Assembly: GCA_016870615.1 (NCBI GenBank)
Contig: VGAZ01000004.1
Coordinates: 1-50,405 of the forward strand
Length of the DNA stretch: 50,405 nt
DNA from: Actinomycetota bacterium
Lineage (GTDB): Bacteria; Actinomycetota; Humimicrobiia; Humimicrobiales; Humimicrobiaceae
Direction of reading: 5' to 3'
A program made the translations under genes and the position numbers. Under the pieces are notes generated by a model that saw nothing but the letters and a program-made list of their open reading frames with translations, was not told the DNA's origin and did no database searches. Shown here piece by piece: positions 31,367 to 39,641 of this stretch (positions are counted from its first letter, which is position 1; each line of letters begins with the position of its first letter).

Positions 31367-32209
31367 ATGGCAACAATTGTAACAGGTAAAAACACAGAGG
31401 TAAAATTCGGGCAGGGGCTTCCTACAGTAATAATTGCTGAAAGGATTAATCCCACAGGCCGCAAAGAGCTTGCAGAAGAGCTAAAAGCCGGAAAGCTTGA
31501 CATTGTCAGAAATGACGCAATCAAACAGACAGAAGCAGGGGCGCATATAATTGATGTGAATGTGGGGGCTGTAGGAGTGGATGAAGTAAAAATGCTGCCC
31601 ATAGCTTTAAAAACTGTAATGGAAGTGACAGACCAGCCGATATGCATTGATTCTGCAAACCATAAGGCGATCAAAGCGGCTCTTGAAGTTTATCCTTACA
31701 AAGCACTGATTAATTCTGTAAACGGCAAGGAAGAATCAATGGAAGAAATACTTCCCCTTGTAAAAGAAAGCGGCTGCGCAGTTGTGTGCCTTACAATGGA
31801 TGAGTCAGGCATAAAAAATGATGTGCAGTCAAGGGTAAATGTTGCAAGGAAGATAATACAGAGGGCAGATTCCCTGGGAATAAGCCGTGATGATATTGTT
31901 GTTGACTGCCTTGTCATGACTGCTTCAACGGATGTAAATTCCGGAAAAGTAACGCTTGAAACAATGAAGCAGGTTGTAAATGAATTCGGGGTTGCTACAA
32001 CTATGGGCGCATCCAATATAAGTTTTGGTATGCCGAACAGGGAATTGCTTAACATTCATTTTATAACAATGTCAATTATTAACGGGCTTACTGCTCCGAT
32101 AACAGATCCTTTGATTAAAGGGCTTGTTCCTGCAATGAAGGCTGCAGATTTTCTTGCAGGAAGGGACCCTTATGGAATGATTTATATATCTGATTACAGG
32201 AAAAAATAA
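31367..32209 (+). CDS. Methyltetrahydrofolate:corrinoid methyltransferase family (AcsE/MtvB-like)
   Basis: A 280-residue pterin-binding TIM-barrel protein. The pterin-site blocks are VIIAERINPTGRKELAEEL, AGAHIIDVNVGAVGVDE, PICIDSANHKAIKAAL, ALINSVNGKEE and TTMGASNISFGMP, in the order of the AcsE/MtvB-type methyltransferases. These move a methyl group between tetrahydrofolate and a corrinoid protein, in the Wood-Ljungdahl pathway or in demethylation of methylated compounds. No corrinoid protein or reductive activator is in this window, so its partner is unknown. It is too short and lacks other modules to be MetH. Confidence 0.87.
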   Translation: MATIVTGKNTEVKFGQGLPTVIIAERINPTGRKELAEELKAGKLDIVRNDAIKQTEAGAHIIDVNVGAVGVDEVKMLPIALKTVMEVTDQPICIDSANHKAIKAALEVYPYKALINSVNGKEESMEEILPLVKESGCAVVCLTMDESGIKNDVQSRVNVARKIIQRADSLGISRDDIVVDCLVMTASTDVNSGKVTLETMKQVVNEFGVATTMGASNISFGMPNRELLNIHFITMSIINGLTAPITDPLIKGLVPAMKAADFLAGRDPYGMIYISDYRKK

Positions 32210-32245
32210 TATACCTGTAATTTCAGGCGACAAAATTTTTGAAAT

Positions 32246-32302
32246 AAAAAAAGCCATGTAAATGCCTTTAAAAAGGCGGCGGAAGTTTATATGGCTTTTT
32301 TT
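32246..32302 (+). terminator. Long intrinsic terminator after the methyltransferase gene
   Basis: The outer stem is 17 bp (32246-32262 with 32286-32302; AAAAAAAGCCAT and ATGGCTTTTTTT, one G-T pair). A smaller GCCTTT/AAAGGC hairpin is nested in the loop. The A and T flanks make it effective in both directions. Confidence 0.85.
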
Positions 32303-32432
32303 ATTGAATTGTTACTTAATATCTTCTATAATCTTATATTGATAAAGAGGCGGATATGGCTTTATCTGTGCCCGCATATTGCTTTTTGGTTGCGGGACTT
32401 TTGTATAATATCCAAAAAAAAGGAGACAAAAA

Positions 32433-33530
32433 ATGGCTCAGGTAGTGCTCAAGGATTTGACAAAGAAGTTCGATGAAGTGGTGGCTGTGGATAATATAAA
32501 CTCCACTATAGAGGACCAGCAGTTTGTAGTGCTGGTCGGCCCTTCGGGTTGCGGAAAAACTACAACTCTTCGCATGATAGCGGGCCTTGAAGAGGCAACC
32601 AGCGGGGAAATATACATTGGTGACAGGCTTGTTAACAATGTCCCCCCAAAAGACAGGGATATAGCAATGGTTTTCCAGAACTATGCGCTTTATCCCCATA
32701 TGAATGTCTATGATAATATGGCATTCGGCTTAAAGCTTCGCAGGACTCCAAAGGCGGAAATAATTTCAAGGGTAAATGAAGCTGCAAAGATATTAAAAAT
32801 CGAAGAGCTTTTAAAAAGAAAACCAAAGCAGCTTTCAGGCGGCCAGCGCCAAAGGGTTGCGCTCGGGCGCGCAATTGTGCGAAATCCCAAGGTTTTTTTA
32901 ATGGATGAGCCGCTGTCAAACCTTGATGCCAAACTCAGGGTGCAGATGAGGACAGAAATAGCAAAACTTCATGAAAGGCTCAGCGCGACTATTGTTTACG
33001 TAACGCATGACCAGACAGAAGCCATGACAATGGCAGACAAGATAATAATAATGAAAGACGGGCTTGTACAGCAGGCAGGGGATCCGCAGACAGTTTATGA
33101 CCACCCTGCAAATATGTTTGTAGCGGGATTTATTGGCAGCCCTGCCATGAATTTTCTTGATGTGACTATTACAGATAACTACACACTGAAAAACCCGAAA
33201 TTTGAAATAAGTACTGCAGAAAATATTAAAAAAGTGATTAAAGATAACGGCCTTGTAGGCAAAGAAGCAGTTGTAGGGATACGTCCGGAAGATCTTGAGG
33301 ATAATGCATTTGTTCATGACAAACATGACAACGCTATTATAAATGCTCCTGTTGAGGTAACAGAGCCCATGGGGGCAGAGATATATGTTTATATAGATAT
33401 AGAAGGCGTGCTAATAACTGCAAGGGTTAATCCAAGATCAGCTGCCCATGTGGGCAAAACAATAGATTTACATGTAGATCTTGAAAAGCTCCATCTTTTT
33501 GATAAACAGACTGAAAAAGCATACATATAA
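32433..33530 (+). CDS. Sugar ABC transporter ATPase of the MsmX/UgpC/MalK family
   Basis: A 365-residue ATPase. Walker A is GPSGCGKTTT (about 37-46), the Q loop MVFQNYALYPHM, the signature LSGGQRQRVALGRA, Walker B VFLMDEPLSNLDAKLR and the switch VTHDQTEAMTMAD. The C-terminal OB-type domain has VVGIRPEDLE, as in MalK/UgpC. No permease or binding protein is adjacent. Such solitary copies in other bacteria (MsmX) drive several carbohydrate importers, and I infer the same here. A good GGAG ribosome site stands at 32421 (AAGGAGACAAAAA). Confidence 0.94.
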   Translation: MAQVVLKDLTKKFDEVVAVDNINSTIEDQQFVVLVGPSGCGKTTTLRMIAGLEEATSGEIYIGDRLVNNVPPKDRDIAMVFQNYALYPHMNVYDNMAFGLKLRRTPKAEIISRVNEAAKILKIEELLKRKPKQLSGGQRQRVALGRAIVRNPKVFLMDEPLSNLDAKLRVQMRTEIAKLHERLSATIVYVTHDQTEAMTMADKIIIMKDGLVQQAGDPQTVYDHPANMFVAGFIGSPAMNFLDVTITDNYTLKNPKFEISTAENIKKVIKDNGLVGKEAVVGIRPEDLEDNAFVHDKHDNAIINAPVEVTEPMGAEIYVYIDIEGVLITARVNPRSAAHVGKTIDLHVDLEKLHLFDKQTEKAYI

Positions 33531-33562
33531 GGGCGATATTTAAAATATTTTAATACTTTTAT

Positions 33563-33599
33563 AAACAGTGTCCGGCTTAAAAAGCCGGACACTGTTTTA
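33563..33599 (+). terminator. Intrinsic terminator after the ABC ATPase gene
   Basis: A perfect 16-bp stem (33563-33578 with 33582-33597; core AGTGTCCGGCTT) has a 3-base loop and a terminal T-rich end. It is 33 bases after the stop and has A-rich and T-rich flanks, so it may act on both strands. Confidence 0.95.
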
Positions 33600-33646
33600 G
33601 CCCTGAAGGATTTGTTCTTTAATTTAATTTTATATAAAATTATTTC

Positions 33647-34837
33647 ATGAATAAAAACACTTATGATGTCATAATCTCCGGATGCGGTCCTTCCGGAAGT
33701 CTTCTCGGATACCTGCTTGCACAGAATTCAATTAAAACTTTAATAGTTGAAAAAGAGTGTTTTCCGAGGCATAAGACATGCGCCGGCGGCATACAGCACA
33801 GGGCTCTCGGGCTGCTGCCATATGATATTTCTCCTGTAATTGAAAGGACAATAAGCGGTATTTATTTTTCTTTTAAAAACAAAAATATTTTATTGAAAAA
33901 ATACAGCAGCCCGGTAATGTATACAGTAAAAAGATCTGCTTTTGATAATTTATGCGCCCAAAAAGCTGCAGGTATTGGTTGTGAGATAAAATTTGGCGAG
34001 AAAATGCTTAAATTTGAGCTGGCCAAAAATCATATAAATGTATTTACCGATTTAAATGAATATAAATCCAGGATACTTGTGGGGGCTGACGGTATCAGGG
34101 GTGCGGTGCACAGGCATATGATAAAAAACAGGAAAATAAACAGGATAATTGGTTATGAGGTCGAAATAAATGCAAATAATAATAGTGAAAACAAAAATAA
34201 AACCGCAAACATTTACAGTGACGGCGCCGGCAATATTTTTGACTTTACTGATAATATCCGCCTGGATTTTGGAGGAATTAAAAGAGGGTATTGCTGGGTA
34301 TTTCCAAAAAATGAAATCCTTTCCTGCGGAATAGGCTCACCATCATCAAATGCGAAAAAAGCAAGGCAATACTTAAGTGTATTTCTTGAAAAGTTTTACG
34401 GGCAAAGAAATCATTCCGGCAGAAATTTTAAAAATATGCAAATAAGTGCCCACGGCATACCAGTATCCGCCAAAAACATGCCTTTATGCTCTGAGAGAGT
34501 ATTAAATACCGGGGATGCTGCATGCCTTGCAGACGGGTTTACTGGTGAAGGGATATATAATTGTCTTAAAAGTTCTTTAATTGCAAGCGGAAGTATAATT
34601 AAAGCGCTGAATTATTCAGATTTTTCATTCAGTGATTATTCCGAGAAAGTAAATAATGAAATCCTGGGTGAAATCAAATCTTCAATTCTTTTGACAAAAA
34701 TATTTTACGGATCAATAAATATATTCTATAAAATCATCACGGAAAGTGACTCTGTTTTCTCATCCTGCTGTAAAATCCTGAGGGGGGAAAAATCCTATGG
34801 CAATGTTATGCAAAGGCTGAAACTTCTGAAGTTTTAA
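33647..34837 (+). CDS. Geranylgeranyl reductase family FAD-dependent oxidoreductase
   Basis: A 396-residue flavoenzyme of the p-hydroxybenzoate-hydroxylase superfamily. The FAD loop is VIISGCGPSGSLLGYLLAQ (about 9-27), followed by EKECFPRHKTCAGGI with the family's conserved cysteine. RILVGADGIRGAV and NTGDAACLADGFTGEGIYNCLKSS complete the FAD site. GYCWVFPK matches the YxWxFPK substrate motif that marks geranylgeranyl reductases. These reduce isoprenoid double bonds in quinones, chlorophyll side chains or archaeal-type lipids. No isoprenoid synthesis gene is adjacent; the substrate is unknown. It has its own terminator-bounded unit. Confidence 0.88.
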   Translation: MNKNTYDVIISGCGPSGSLLGYLLAQNSIKTLIVEKECFPRHKTCAGGIQHRALGLLPYDISPVIERTISGIYFSFKNKNILLKKYSSPVMYTVKRSAFDNLCAQKAAGIGCEIKFGEKMLKFELAKNHINVFTDLNEYKSRILVGADGIRGAVHRHMIKNRKINRIIGYEVEINANNNSENKNKTANIYSDGAGNIFDFTDNIRLDFGGIKRGYCWVFPKNEILSCGIGSPSSNAKKARQYLSVFLEKFYGQRNHSGRNFKNMQISAHGIPVSAKNMPLCSERVLNTGDAACLADGFTGEGIYNCLKSSLIASGSIIKALNYSDFSFSDYSEKVNNEILGEIKSSILLTKIFYGSINIFYKIITESDSVFSSCCKILRGEKSYGNVMQRLKLLKF

Positions 34838-35077
34838 TGATTTTTTAATTATTTTTTAAGCTGTTAAAGTATTACAATAATGAAAAATACTGGTATTTTA
34901 GAATGTAATTAATTCTGGCAAACATTTTTGAATTAGACAGATATTATAATGAAATAATTAAAAAGCATAATCTGTTATAATATTTAAAAACATATGTTTT
35001 AATACTGGATATTTATAAACAAGAAATAAAATTAACTGCAAGGAGAAAACCTGGAAGAAATTAATGGGGAGGTTAAC

Positions 35078-35130
35078 TTTTTTTTATACTGTTTTGGCCC
35101 CCAAAAGAAGCGAAAGGAATGATTATAAAT
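35078..35130 (+). promoter_or_regulatory. Metallophosphoesterase leader, copy 2 of a shared 5' leader
   Basis: After a run of eight T (35078-35085) come ATACTGTTTTGGCC, AAGCGAAAGGAATGATTATAA and ATG. It aligns with the leaders at 30118 and 35995; the closest is 35995 (TACCGTTTTATGCC and GAAAGGAATATTTATAA). A weak AACCT/AGGTT pair stands just before the T run. Confidence 0.45.
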
Positions 35131-35937
35131 ATGAGTGAAAACAATAATGAAACTGTAATAGTCCAGATATCTGATATTCATGTGGGAGAGGCTGAATTTG
35201 TGCCAAGCCTTCTTACAAGATGCGTGGATGAAATTAATGAATTAAAGCCTGATATTGTTATGATCACCGGCGATTTCACTGGTATGGGCTACAGGCGTGA
35301 GTATGATACGGTCAGGAATTATCTCCAGCCAATTAAATGTAAGAACATAATTACACAGCCTGGAAATCATGATTCAAGAAATGTTGGTTATATGCATTTT
35401 GAAGATGTTTTTGGCCAGAGGTATTCGAGCTTAAAAACGGATGACCTTATTATTGTAGCCGCTGATTCCAGTGAACCTGATCTGGACAATGGCCAGATTG
35501 GAAGGGAATATTATAAATGGATATCAGGTGAATTCAAGAAATCTGAACCACAGGACCTTAAAATTTTCTCTATGCATCATCATCTAATACCCATACCGGG
35601 AACTGGCCGGGAAAGGAATATTGTGCATGATGCAGGAGATGTCCTTGAAGTTCTTGTTGACTGCAATGTTGATATTGTTTTATGCGGGCACAAACATGTC
35701 CCTTATATATGGCGCGTGGAGGACATGTATATTATAACAGCAGGAACTGTTTCAAGCCTCAGGTTAAGAGGTAAAATTGAACCAAACTATAATATAATTT
35801 ATGTCAGGGAAAATGAGATAGATATATACAGGAGGTTTCCCTTTGACAGGATAGAAAAAATAATCGGCCTAGAAAGAAAAAGCGGCAAAAGCAAATTAAA
35901 TGATAAATTTATTAAAGAAACCTCAAAATCAAAATAA
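35131..35937 (+). CDS. Calcineurin-like metallophosphoesterase (class III cyclic nucleotide phosphodiesterase type)
   Basis: A 268-residue cytoplasmic enzyme with all five metallophosphoesterase blocks: VQISDIHVGE (DxH), MITGDFTG (GD), TQPGNHDSRN (GNHD), SMHHHLIP (H) and LCGHKHVPY (GHxH). This arrangement suits the CpdA-like branch, which hydrolyses cyclic nucleotides or other phosphodiesters; the true substrate is unknown. The in-frame ATG at 35119 touches the AAAGGA element, so ATG 35131 is preferred. A similar leader and the following 2-phosphoglycerate-kinase-like gene suggest joint control. Confidence 0.93.
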   Translation: MSENNNETVIVQISDIHVGEAEFVPSLLTRCVDEINELKPDIVMITGDFTGMGYRREYDTVRNYLQPIKCKNIITQPGNHDSRNVGYMHFEDVFGQRYSSLKTDDLIIVAADSSEPDLDNGQIGREYYKWISGEFKKSEPQDLKIFSMHHHLIPIPGTGRERNIVHDAGDVLEVLVDCNVDIVLCGHKHVPYIWRVEDMYIITAGTVSSLRLRGKIEPNYNIIYVRENEIDIYRRFPFDRIEKIIGLERKSGKSKLNDKFIKETSKSK

Positions 35938-35942
35938 AGGTC

Positions 35943-36000
35943 CTGTCCGGATGACTTGATTTTTAAAATGGAGTAAATCCGGGAGACAGTTCTCTTTTTT
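35943..36000 (+). terminator. Probable terminator between phosphoesterase and kinase-like genes
   Basis: CTGT-CCGGAT (35943-35952) pairs with ATCCGG (35977-35982) and ACAG (35986-35989), with a 3-base bulge and a 24-base loop, followed by TTCTCTTTTTT. It is weaker than the other terminators. Since the shared leader begins in its T run, it could instead be a regulated attenuator. Confidence 0.5.
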
Positions 36001-36046
36001 AATACCGTTTTATGCCTTTAAGCGAAGTGAAAGGAATATTTATAAA
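35995..36046 (+). promoter_or_regulatory. 2-phosphoglycerate-kinase-like gene leader, copy 3 of a shared 5' leader
   Basis: A T run is followed by AATACCGTTTTATGCC, TTTAAGCGAAGTGAAAGGAA, a TATTTATAAA spacer and ATG 36047. It combines features of the hisC leader (TTATGCC-TTAAGC) and of the phosphoesterase leader (CGTTTT, AAGCGAA), so all three appear related. Confidence 0.45.
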
Positions 36047-36976
36047 ATGGAAAATAATGATTTAAGGAATTCTGTTATAGTTATCAGCGATAAATCTTCA
36101 GGACTACCTTTTTCCAAGGGCATACTGGCATCATCGATTGCAGTTACAGGGCTTGATATAGTATTATGCCACAAGATTGCTCTTGACGTGGAACAATATC
36201 TTATTGATCATAATATTAATAATATTCCAATGGATGAGCTTCGCTCACTTGTTTTCAGGTTTATAAAAGATACAGTAAACATTGAACATGCTGAGAAATA
36301 CCTGCTATGGCAGTCAGTGGGAAAACTTAAAAAACCTATAATAATACTTATAGGAGGGGCAACAGGAGTCGGAAAATCAACAATTGCGACAATACTTGCC
36401 ACCAGGTTAAATATAACAAGAGTTGCTTCAACAGATGCAATAAGGGAAGTAATGAGGGCAACCGTATCTGATAAAGTGATTCGCGCTATAAGAGGCTCAT
36501 CATATAATGCTTATAAATATCTTACACTGCCGCCTGTAGGGGTTGACCCTGTAATACTGGGTTTCAGGGAACAGGTAATGACAGTAATTGTTGGCATTGA
36601 GGCAATAATCAAAAGAAGCATACTTGAAAAAAACGATATAATCATTGAAGGCGCGCATGTTGTGCCCGGTTACATGAATCTGGACGATTACAGCTCAAAA
36701 GCAATTTTACAGGAAATTGTATTTACTGTTGCAGATAAGGAGATACATAAAGAGCATTTTTCCAAAAGAACAACTGAGACCCAGGGCTCAAGACCCATGC
36801 AGAAATATATTGACCAACTTGACAAAATACACATGATACAGAAATACATAGAAGATCTTGCTGCAAATAATGAAGTTCCCATAATTGAGAATTATAATCT
36901 TGATAATGCAGTCGGGGAGGTTCTTGAAATCCTGTTTCAGAGGGTTAGAAAAGAATTCAGTAAAATCAGGTCATGA
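36047..36976 (+). CDS. 2-phosphoglycerate kinase-like protein with N-terminal ATP-cone-like domain
   Basis: A 309-residue protein. Residues about 8-88 resemble the ATP-cone part of archaeal 2-phosphoglycerate kinases (SSGLPFSKGILASSIAVTGLD...MDELRSLVFRFI). The P-loop kinase follows with LIGGATGVGKSTIATILATRLNI near 98-120, then TDAIREVMR, and IIIEGAHVVPGYM. In methanogens this enzyme makes 2,3-bisphosphoglycerate on the way to the thermoprotectant cyclic 2,3-diphosphoglycerate. The cyclising enzyme is not in the window, so the role in this bacterium is unknown; other small-molecule kinases share the fold. Confidence 0.82.
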   Translation: MENNDLRNSVIVISDKSSGLPFSKGILASSIAVTGLDIVLCHKIALDVEQYLIDHNINNIPMDELRSLVFRFIKDTVNIEHAEKYLLWQSVGKLKKPIIILIGGATGVGKSTIATILATRLNITRVASTDAIREVMRATVSDKVIRAIRGSSYNAYKYLTLPPVGVDPVILGFREQVMTVIVGIEAIIKRSILEKNDIIIEGAHVVPGYMNLDDYSSKAILQEIVFTVADKEIHKEHFSKRTTETQGSRPMQKYIDQLDKIHMIQKYIEDLAANNEVPIIENYNLDNAVGEVLEILFQRVRKEFSKIRS

Positions 36977-37080
36977 TTGCAAGCCCCCGTTAAATGCAAA
37001 AACCTTTATTCAGGATTTAGTTTAAAGTAATTAAAAGGTCAGACACTTTAAATATTGCAGCACTTATCCTGTTTTGGCAA

Positions 37081-37509
37081 TCATTTTATTTCAAATTCAC
37101 TGACTATTTCCTGTTGTTTATAAATTATTTTTACAATATGGTTTCCCTGGGTGTAAGTATTATCTTTTTTAGCAAGGGAAAATATGATCTTGCCGCTCCC
37201 TTTGTCATTTTTTATAGTGAGCTGGTTTTCCTGTATGATTTCTTCAGAACCATTATTTTTAATTGTCCATTTCATATTTATAATGTCATCAGTTGACGCA
37301 TTATTGATAAAAACTATTGCATACAGCTGGCTTTCTTTACTAAAAACCGTATCAGGGGATGTGCTGGCATTTGGATGTGGGTTTACAGCTTCAGCATCTT
37401 CAGATATTAATACTTTTTCAATTGCCGGATTTTTCTGGAAAAGAGTAAAAACTATTGCAGCAAATATTACTGCAATAATCAGTAAAATTATTATATTGTT
37501 CCTGCTCAT
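37081..37509 (-). CDS. Small membrane-anchored extracytoplasmic protein of unknown function
   Basis: A 142-residue protein with one N-terminal transmembrane helix (IIILLIIAVIFAAIVFTLF, about 5-23), a short low-complexity linker (NPHPNASTSPD) and a domain of about 90 residues with alternating polar and hydrophobic residues. That domain (VFINNASTDDIINMKWTIKNN...GSGKIIFSLAK...GNHIVKIIY) looks like a beta-sandwich, CARDB- or Ig-like fold. I do not recognise a family. It is convergent with the kinase-like gene and stands alone. Confidence 0.65.
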   Translation of the reverse strand: MSRNNIIILLIIAVIFAAIVFTLFQKNPAIEKVLISEDAEAVNPHPNASTSPDTVFSKESQLYAIVFINNASTDDIINMKWTIKNNGSEEIIQENQLTIKNDKGSGKIIFSLAKKDNTYTQGNHIVKIIYKQQEIVSEFEIK

Positions 37510-37588
37510 TTTTTATAAGATATATTATTAAAGCTTTATATTCAAGGATTTCCTTCATTGGTTAAGAATGAAAATTATTATGTGCTAG

Positions 37589-37643
37589 TATTCAGCGATT
37601 GTGTCACCTGAAATACATGTTTTATTCAGCGAAAATGTCACCT
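37589..37643 (-). mobile_element. Solitary IS21-family-like terminus (two repeats), element otherwise absent
   Basis: Two direct repeats, 37589-37609 and 37623-37643, agree at 18 of 21 positions (TATTCAGCGAnnnTGTCACCT) and start 34 bases apart. On the minus strand they read GGTGACAnnnTCGCTGAATA, the kind of tandem transposase-binding repeat found in IS21-family ends. No istA/istB gene lies near, so this is a remnant or a footprint. The remaining gene-free space 37510-37891 holds no other recognised element. Confidence 0.5.
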
Positions 37644-37891
37644 TCATTATTATCTACAGGTTAATGCCCTGGTTCGAACTTAGTTTGCTATGGCCAGCCA
37701 CTCCGGAATGTATGTCAATATAATTTTGAACTTTATAGAATTCAAGGTATTTGCTCCAAAAATACTGCATGCGCCCTTGCAATTAAATATTTTTTATACT
37801 GTCAGATATTACTCATACTGTAGATTTTTATAAGTGTATCCTATTATTATAAGATTATGCTTGTTACTGCTATTAAGATAAAATAGTGCCC

Positions 37892-38911
37892 TTATTCCCA
37901 TCCGACTTTTCCTGGCATAACCATGCATACCCAGGTATTACCGGCATTCAATCTATATACATTACCGCTTCCATCCTTAAAAACAAAAGGATTGGCAACT
38001 CCTCCTCTTTCCCAGGTTCCCTGCACAGCTTGTCCGTCGCTGAAGTAAAATCCCTGGCCTGAGCCTGTGGTTCTTACATACATATGTTTATACCGGTCAA
38101 TCGGCCCTTCAATATCTGTGGTAAGCACAACTACATTCTTTACAGATATGATTTGACCGGTTTCATGGTCAGTATGGGCTTTTCCGCCCATATATCTCAG
38201 GTAACTGTTTGAGGCTGCATCATATTTGAAGTTTACATTAAAACCCTTTGGCGCGTATGCTGCGGTCCCGAAATCAACATAAATATTATTAACTCCGCCT
38301 GACGGGGTATCGCCTTTGTATTCAAATGGAATCCCTGCGCCGTCCAGCGAGTATCCCACTTCCTGTGCCCTCTGCTTAATCTGCAATGTGGAGGTAAAAG
38401 CAGTATGTTCCTGGACTTTGCTCCTGCTCCAGTCTCTCCAGTAAGGGCAAATCCCGGTAATGCTGCTGAGCCCGGAACGGTCCTTCATTGCACTCATTGC
38501 ATACATTCCCATGCTTTCAATATACTGGTAACACTGGGGGTATGTGCCAAAAAAACAGTAAATGGGATCAAAGGAACGTGCTATCTCTGCAAAATGGGGC
38601 CTTGCGCTCCTGAAGGGACCGACAATTGCTGCATCACGAGTATTAAATACTGCTACAAATCTTGTAATGCCGTATTCAGCAATAATTTCAAATACAACAT
38701 CTGCAAGATAAAGGCCGGACTGGGGCCTTGCCGCAAAGCTGTTTTCCACCATAATAGCTACTGGCCTTCCGCTGCCCATTGCTGCCGGATTAAAAACATC
38801 AGAACAATTTCTGCTGATGCTTGCACTTTCAGGCTTAATAAGCATTGCAGTGCCTGAAAGAAGCATAACAGCAAGAACTGTAACCAGAAAAACAATTGAA
38901 GTTTTTTTCAT
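37892..38911 (-). CDS. DUF3048 (YerB-like) exported protein
   Basis: A 339-residue secreted or membrane-anchored protein. The signal segment is MKKTSIVFLVTVLAVMLLSGTAML. The N-terminal DUF3048 domain shows PVAIMVENSFAARPQSGLYLADVVFEIIAEYGITRFVAVF and VGPFRSARPHF. The C-terminal domain has VNNIYVDFG and ends with GNTWVCMVMP. YerB-type proteins are found mainly in Gram-positives; the molecular function is not established. ATG 38911 follows AAGGGGAAAG, so an upstream in-frame start at 38938 is not used. The last residues (PGKVGWE) are at the usual end. Confidence 0.9.
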   Translation of the reverse strand: MKKTSIVFLVTVLAVMLLSGTAMLIKPESASISRNCSDVFNPAAMGSGRPVAIMVENSFAARPQSGLYLADVVFEIIAEYGITRFVAVFNTRDAAIVGPFRSARPHFAEIARSFDPIYCFFGTYPQCYQYIESMGMYAMSAMKDRSGLSSITGICPYWRDWSRSKVQEHTAFTSTLQIKQRAQEVGYSLDGAGIPFEYKGDTPSGGVNNIYVDFGTAAYAPKGFNVNFKYDAASNSYLRYMGGKAHTDHETGQIISVKNVVVLTTDIEGPIDRYKHMYVRTTGSGQGFYFSDGQAVQGTWERGGVANPFVFKDGSGNVYRLNAGNTWVCMVMPGKVGWE

Positions 38912-39248
38912 TTCTTTCCCCTTATTGAGTAATAGCAATTAATAATATAATGCACATATTAACAAGGAAATTTGCTTTTTGACTGAAAAAATTACAGATA
39001 ATATTAATAGCAGATTTTTCCTCATTTATTACCACTTCTTATCACTGGGTTCCGTTTATTTTCATTGACTTCGATATTGTAGCTATTATATTGAATTTTA
39101 TTTTTTTTAAAAATATTTTCTTATAAATTTCATAATTTACGCTAAATTGCAGCATTTATGCTGTCTCAAACCAATGAAAATTATTATATTGACTAAATAA
39201 ATTTATTGATATATATTTTCTTAATGATTTTTGAGGAGTGATTAGTAT
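38912..39248. other. Gene-free divergent promoter region between DUF3048 gene and fmdB
   Basis: This AT-rich space of 337 bases carries the promoter of fmdB, listed separately, and presumably one for the DUF3048 gene. Apart from those I see no hairpin, repeat or small ORF that stands out. Confidence 0.55.
39189..39217 (+). promoter_or_regulatory. Promoter of fmdB
   Basis: TTGACT (39189-39194) and TATATT (39212-39217) are spaced by exactly 17 bases, 32 bases before the ATG. The ribosome site GAGGAGTGAT follows at about 39233. Confidence 0.65.
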
Positions 39249-39587
39249 ATGCCAATTTATACATATAGATGCAGAAAATGCGGAGAAGTTTTTGAAATAA
39301 TGAAAAAGGCGGGTTCAAACGGAAGCGAGGTCTGCCAGTACTGCAGCGCAGATGCCGACCGTCTTTTTACGCCTGCAGGTATAATATTTAAAGGTTCCGG
39401 TTTTTACACAACTGATTATAAATCCGGTTCAAATAAAGCAAATTTCAGTGCGGATTCAAAAAAAGAAGAAAAAAAGGACGATTCTTCCCAGCAGAAAGAA
39501 AGCAAACCGGAATCCCCGGCTGCAAAGGCTGCAGACACTTCCGTAAAAAGCCCGGGCAAAGATGTAAAAAATGAAGTAAAAACATAG
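39249..39587 (+). CDS. FmdB-family zinc ribbon protein
   Basis: A 112-residue protein. Residues 1-50 form the FmdB zinc ribbon MPIYTYRCRKCGEVFEI...VCQYCSAD with two CxxC pairs, followed by RLFTPAGIIFKGSGFYTTDY, the conserved end. The last 45 residues are low-complexity Lys/Glu/Ser/Ala/Pro. The function of FmdB proteins is not settled; a regulatory role was proposed for the formamidase/amidase neighbours. No such neighbour exists here. Confidence 0.92.
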   Translation: MPIYTYRCRKCGEVFEIMKKAGSNGSEVCQYCSADADRLFTPAGIIFKGSGFYTTDYKSGSNKANFSADSKKEEKKDDSSQQKESKPESPAAKAADTSVKSPGKDVKNEVKT

Positions 39588-39641
39588 CAATTTTTGTATT
39601 TTTGTTTTTATAATTTATTTTTATACTGCTATAATTAAGTA

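Noticed and set aside
32291-32476. 61-codon ORF between the methyltransferase terminator and the ABC ATPase
   Set aside because: It begins inside the terminator stem and overlaps the ATPase start; no ribosome site.
35051-35122. Short CTG-started ORF of 23 codons after AAGGAG before the phosphoesterase gene
   Set aside because: A CTG start is rare, the product resembles nothing, and its 3' half is the shared leader. Kept only as a note.
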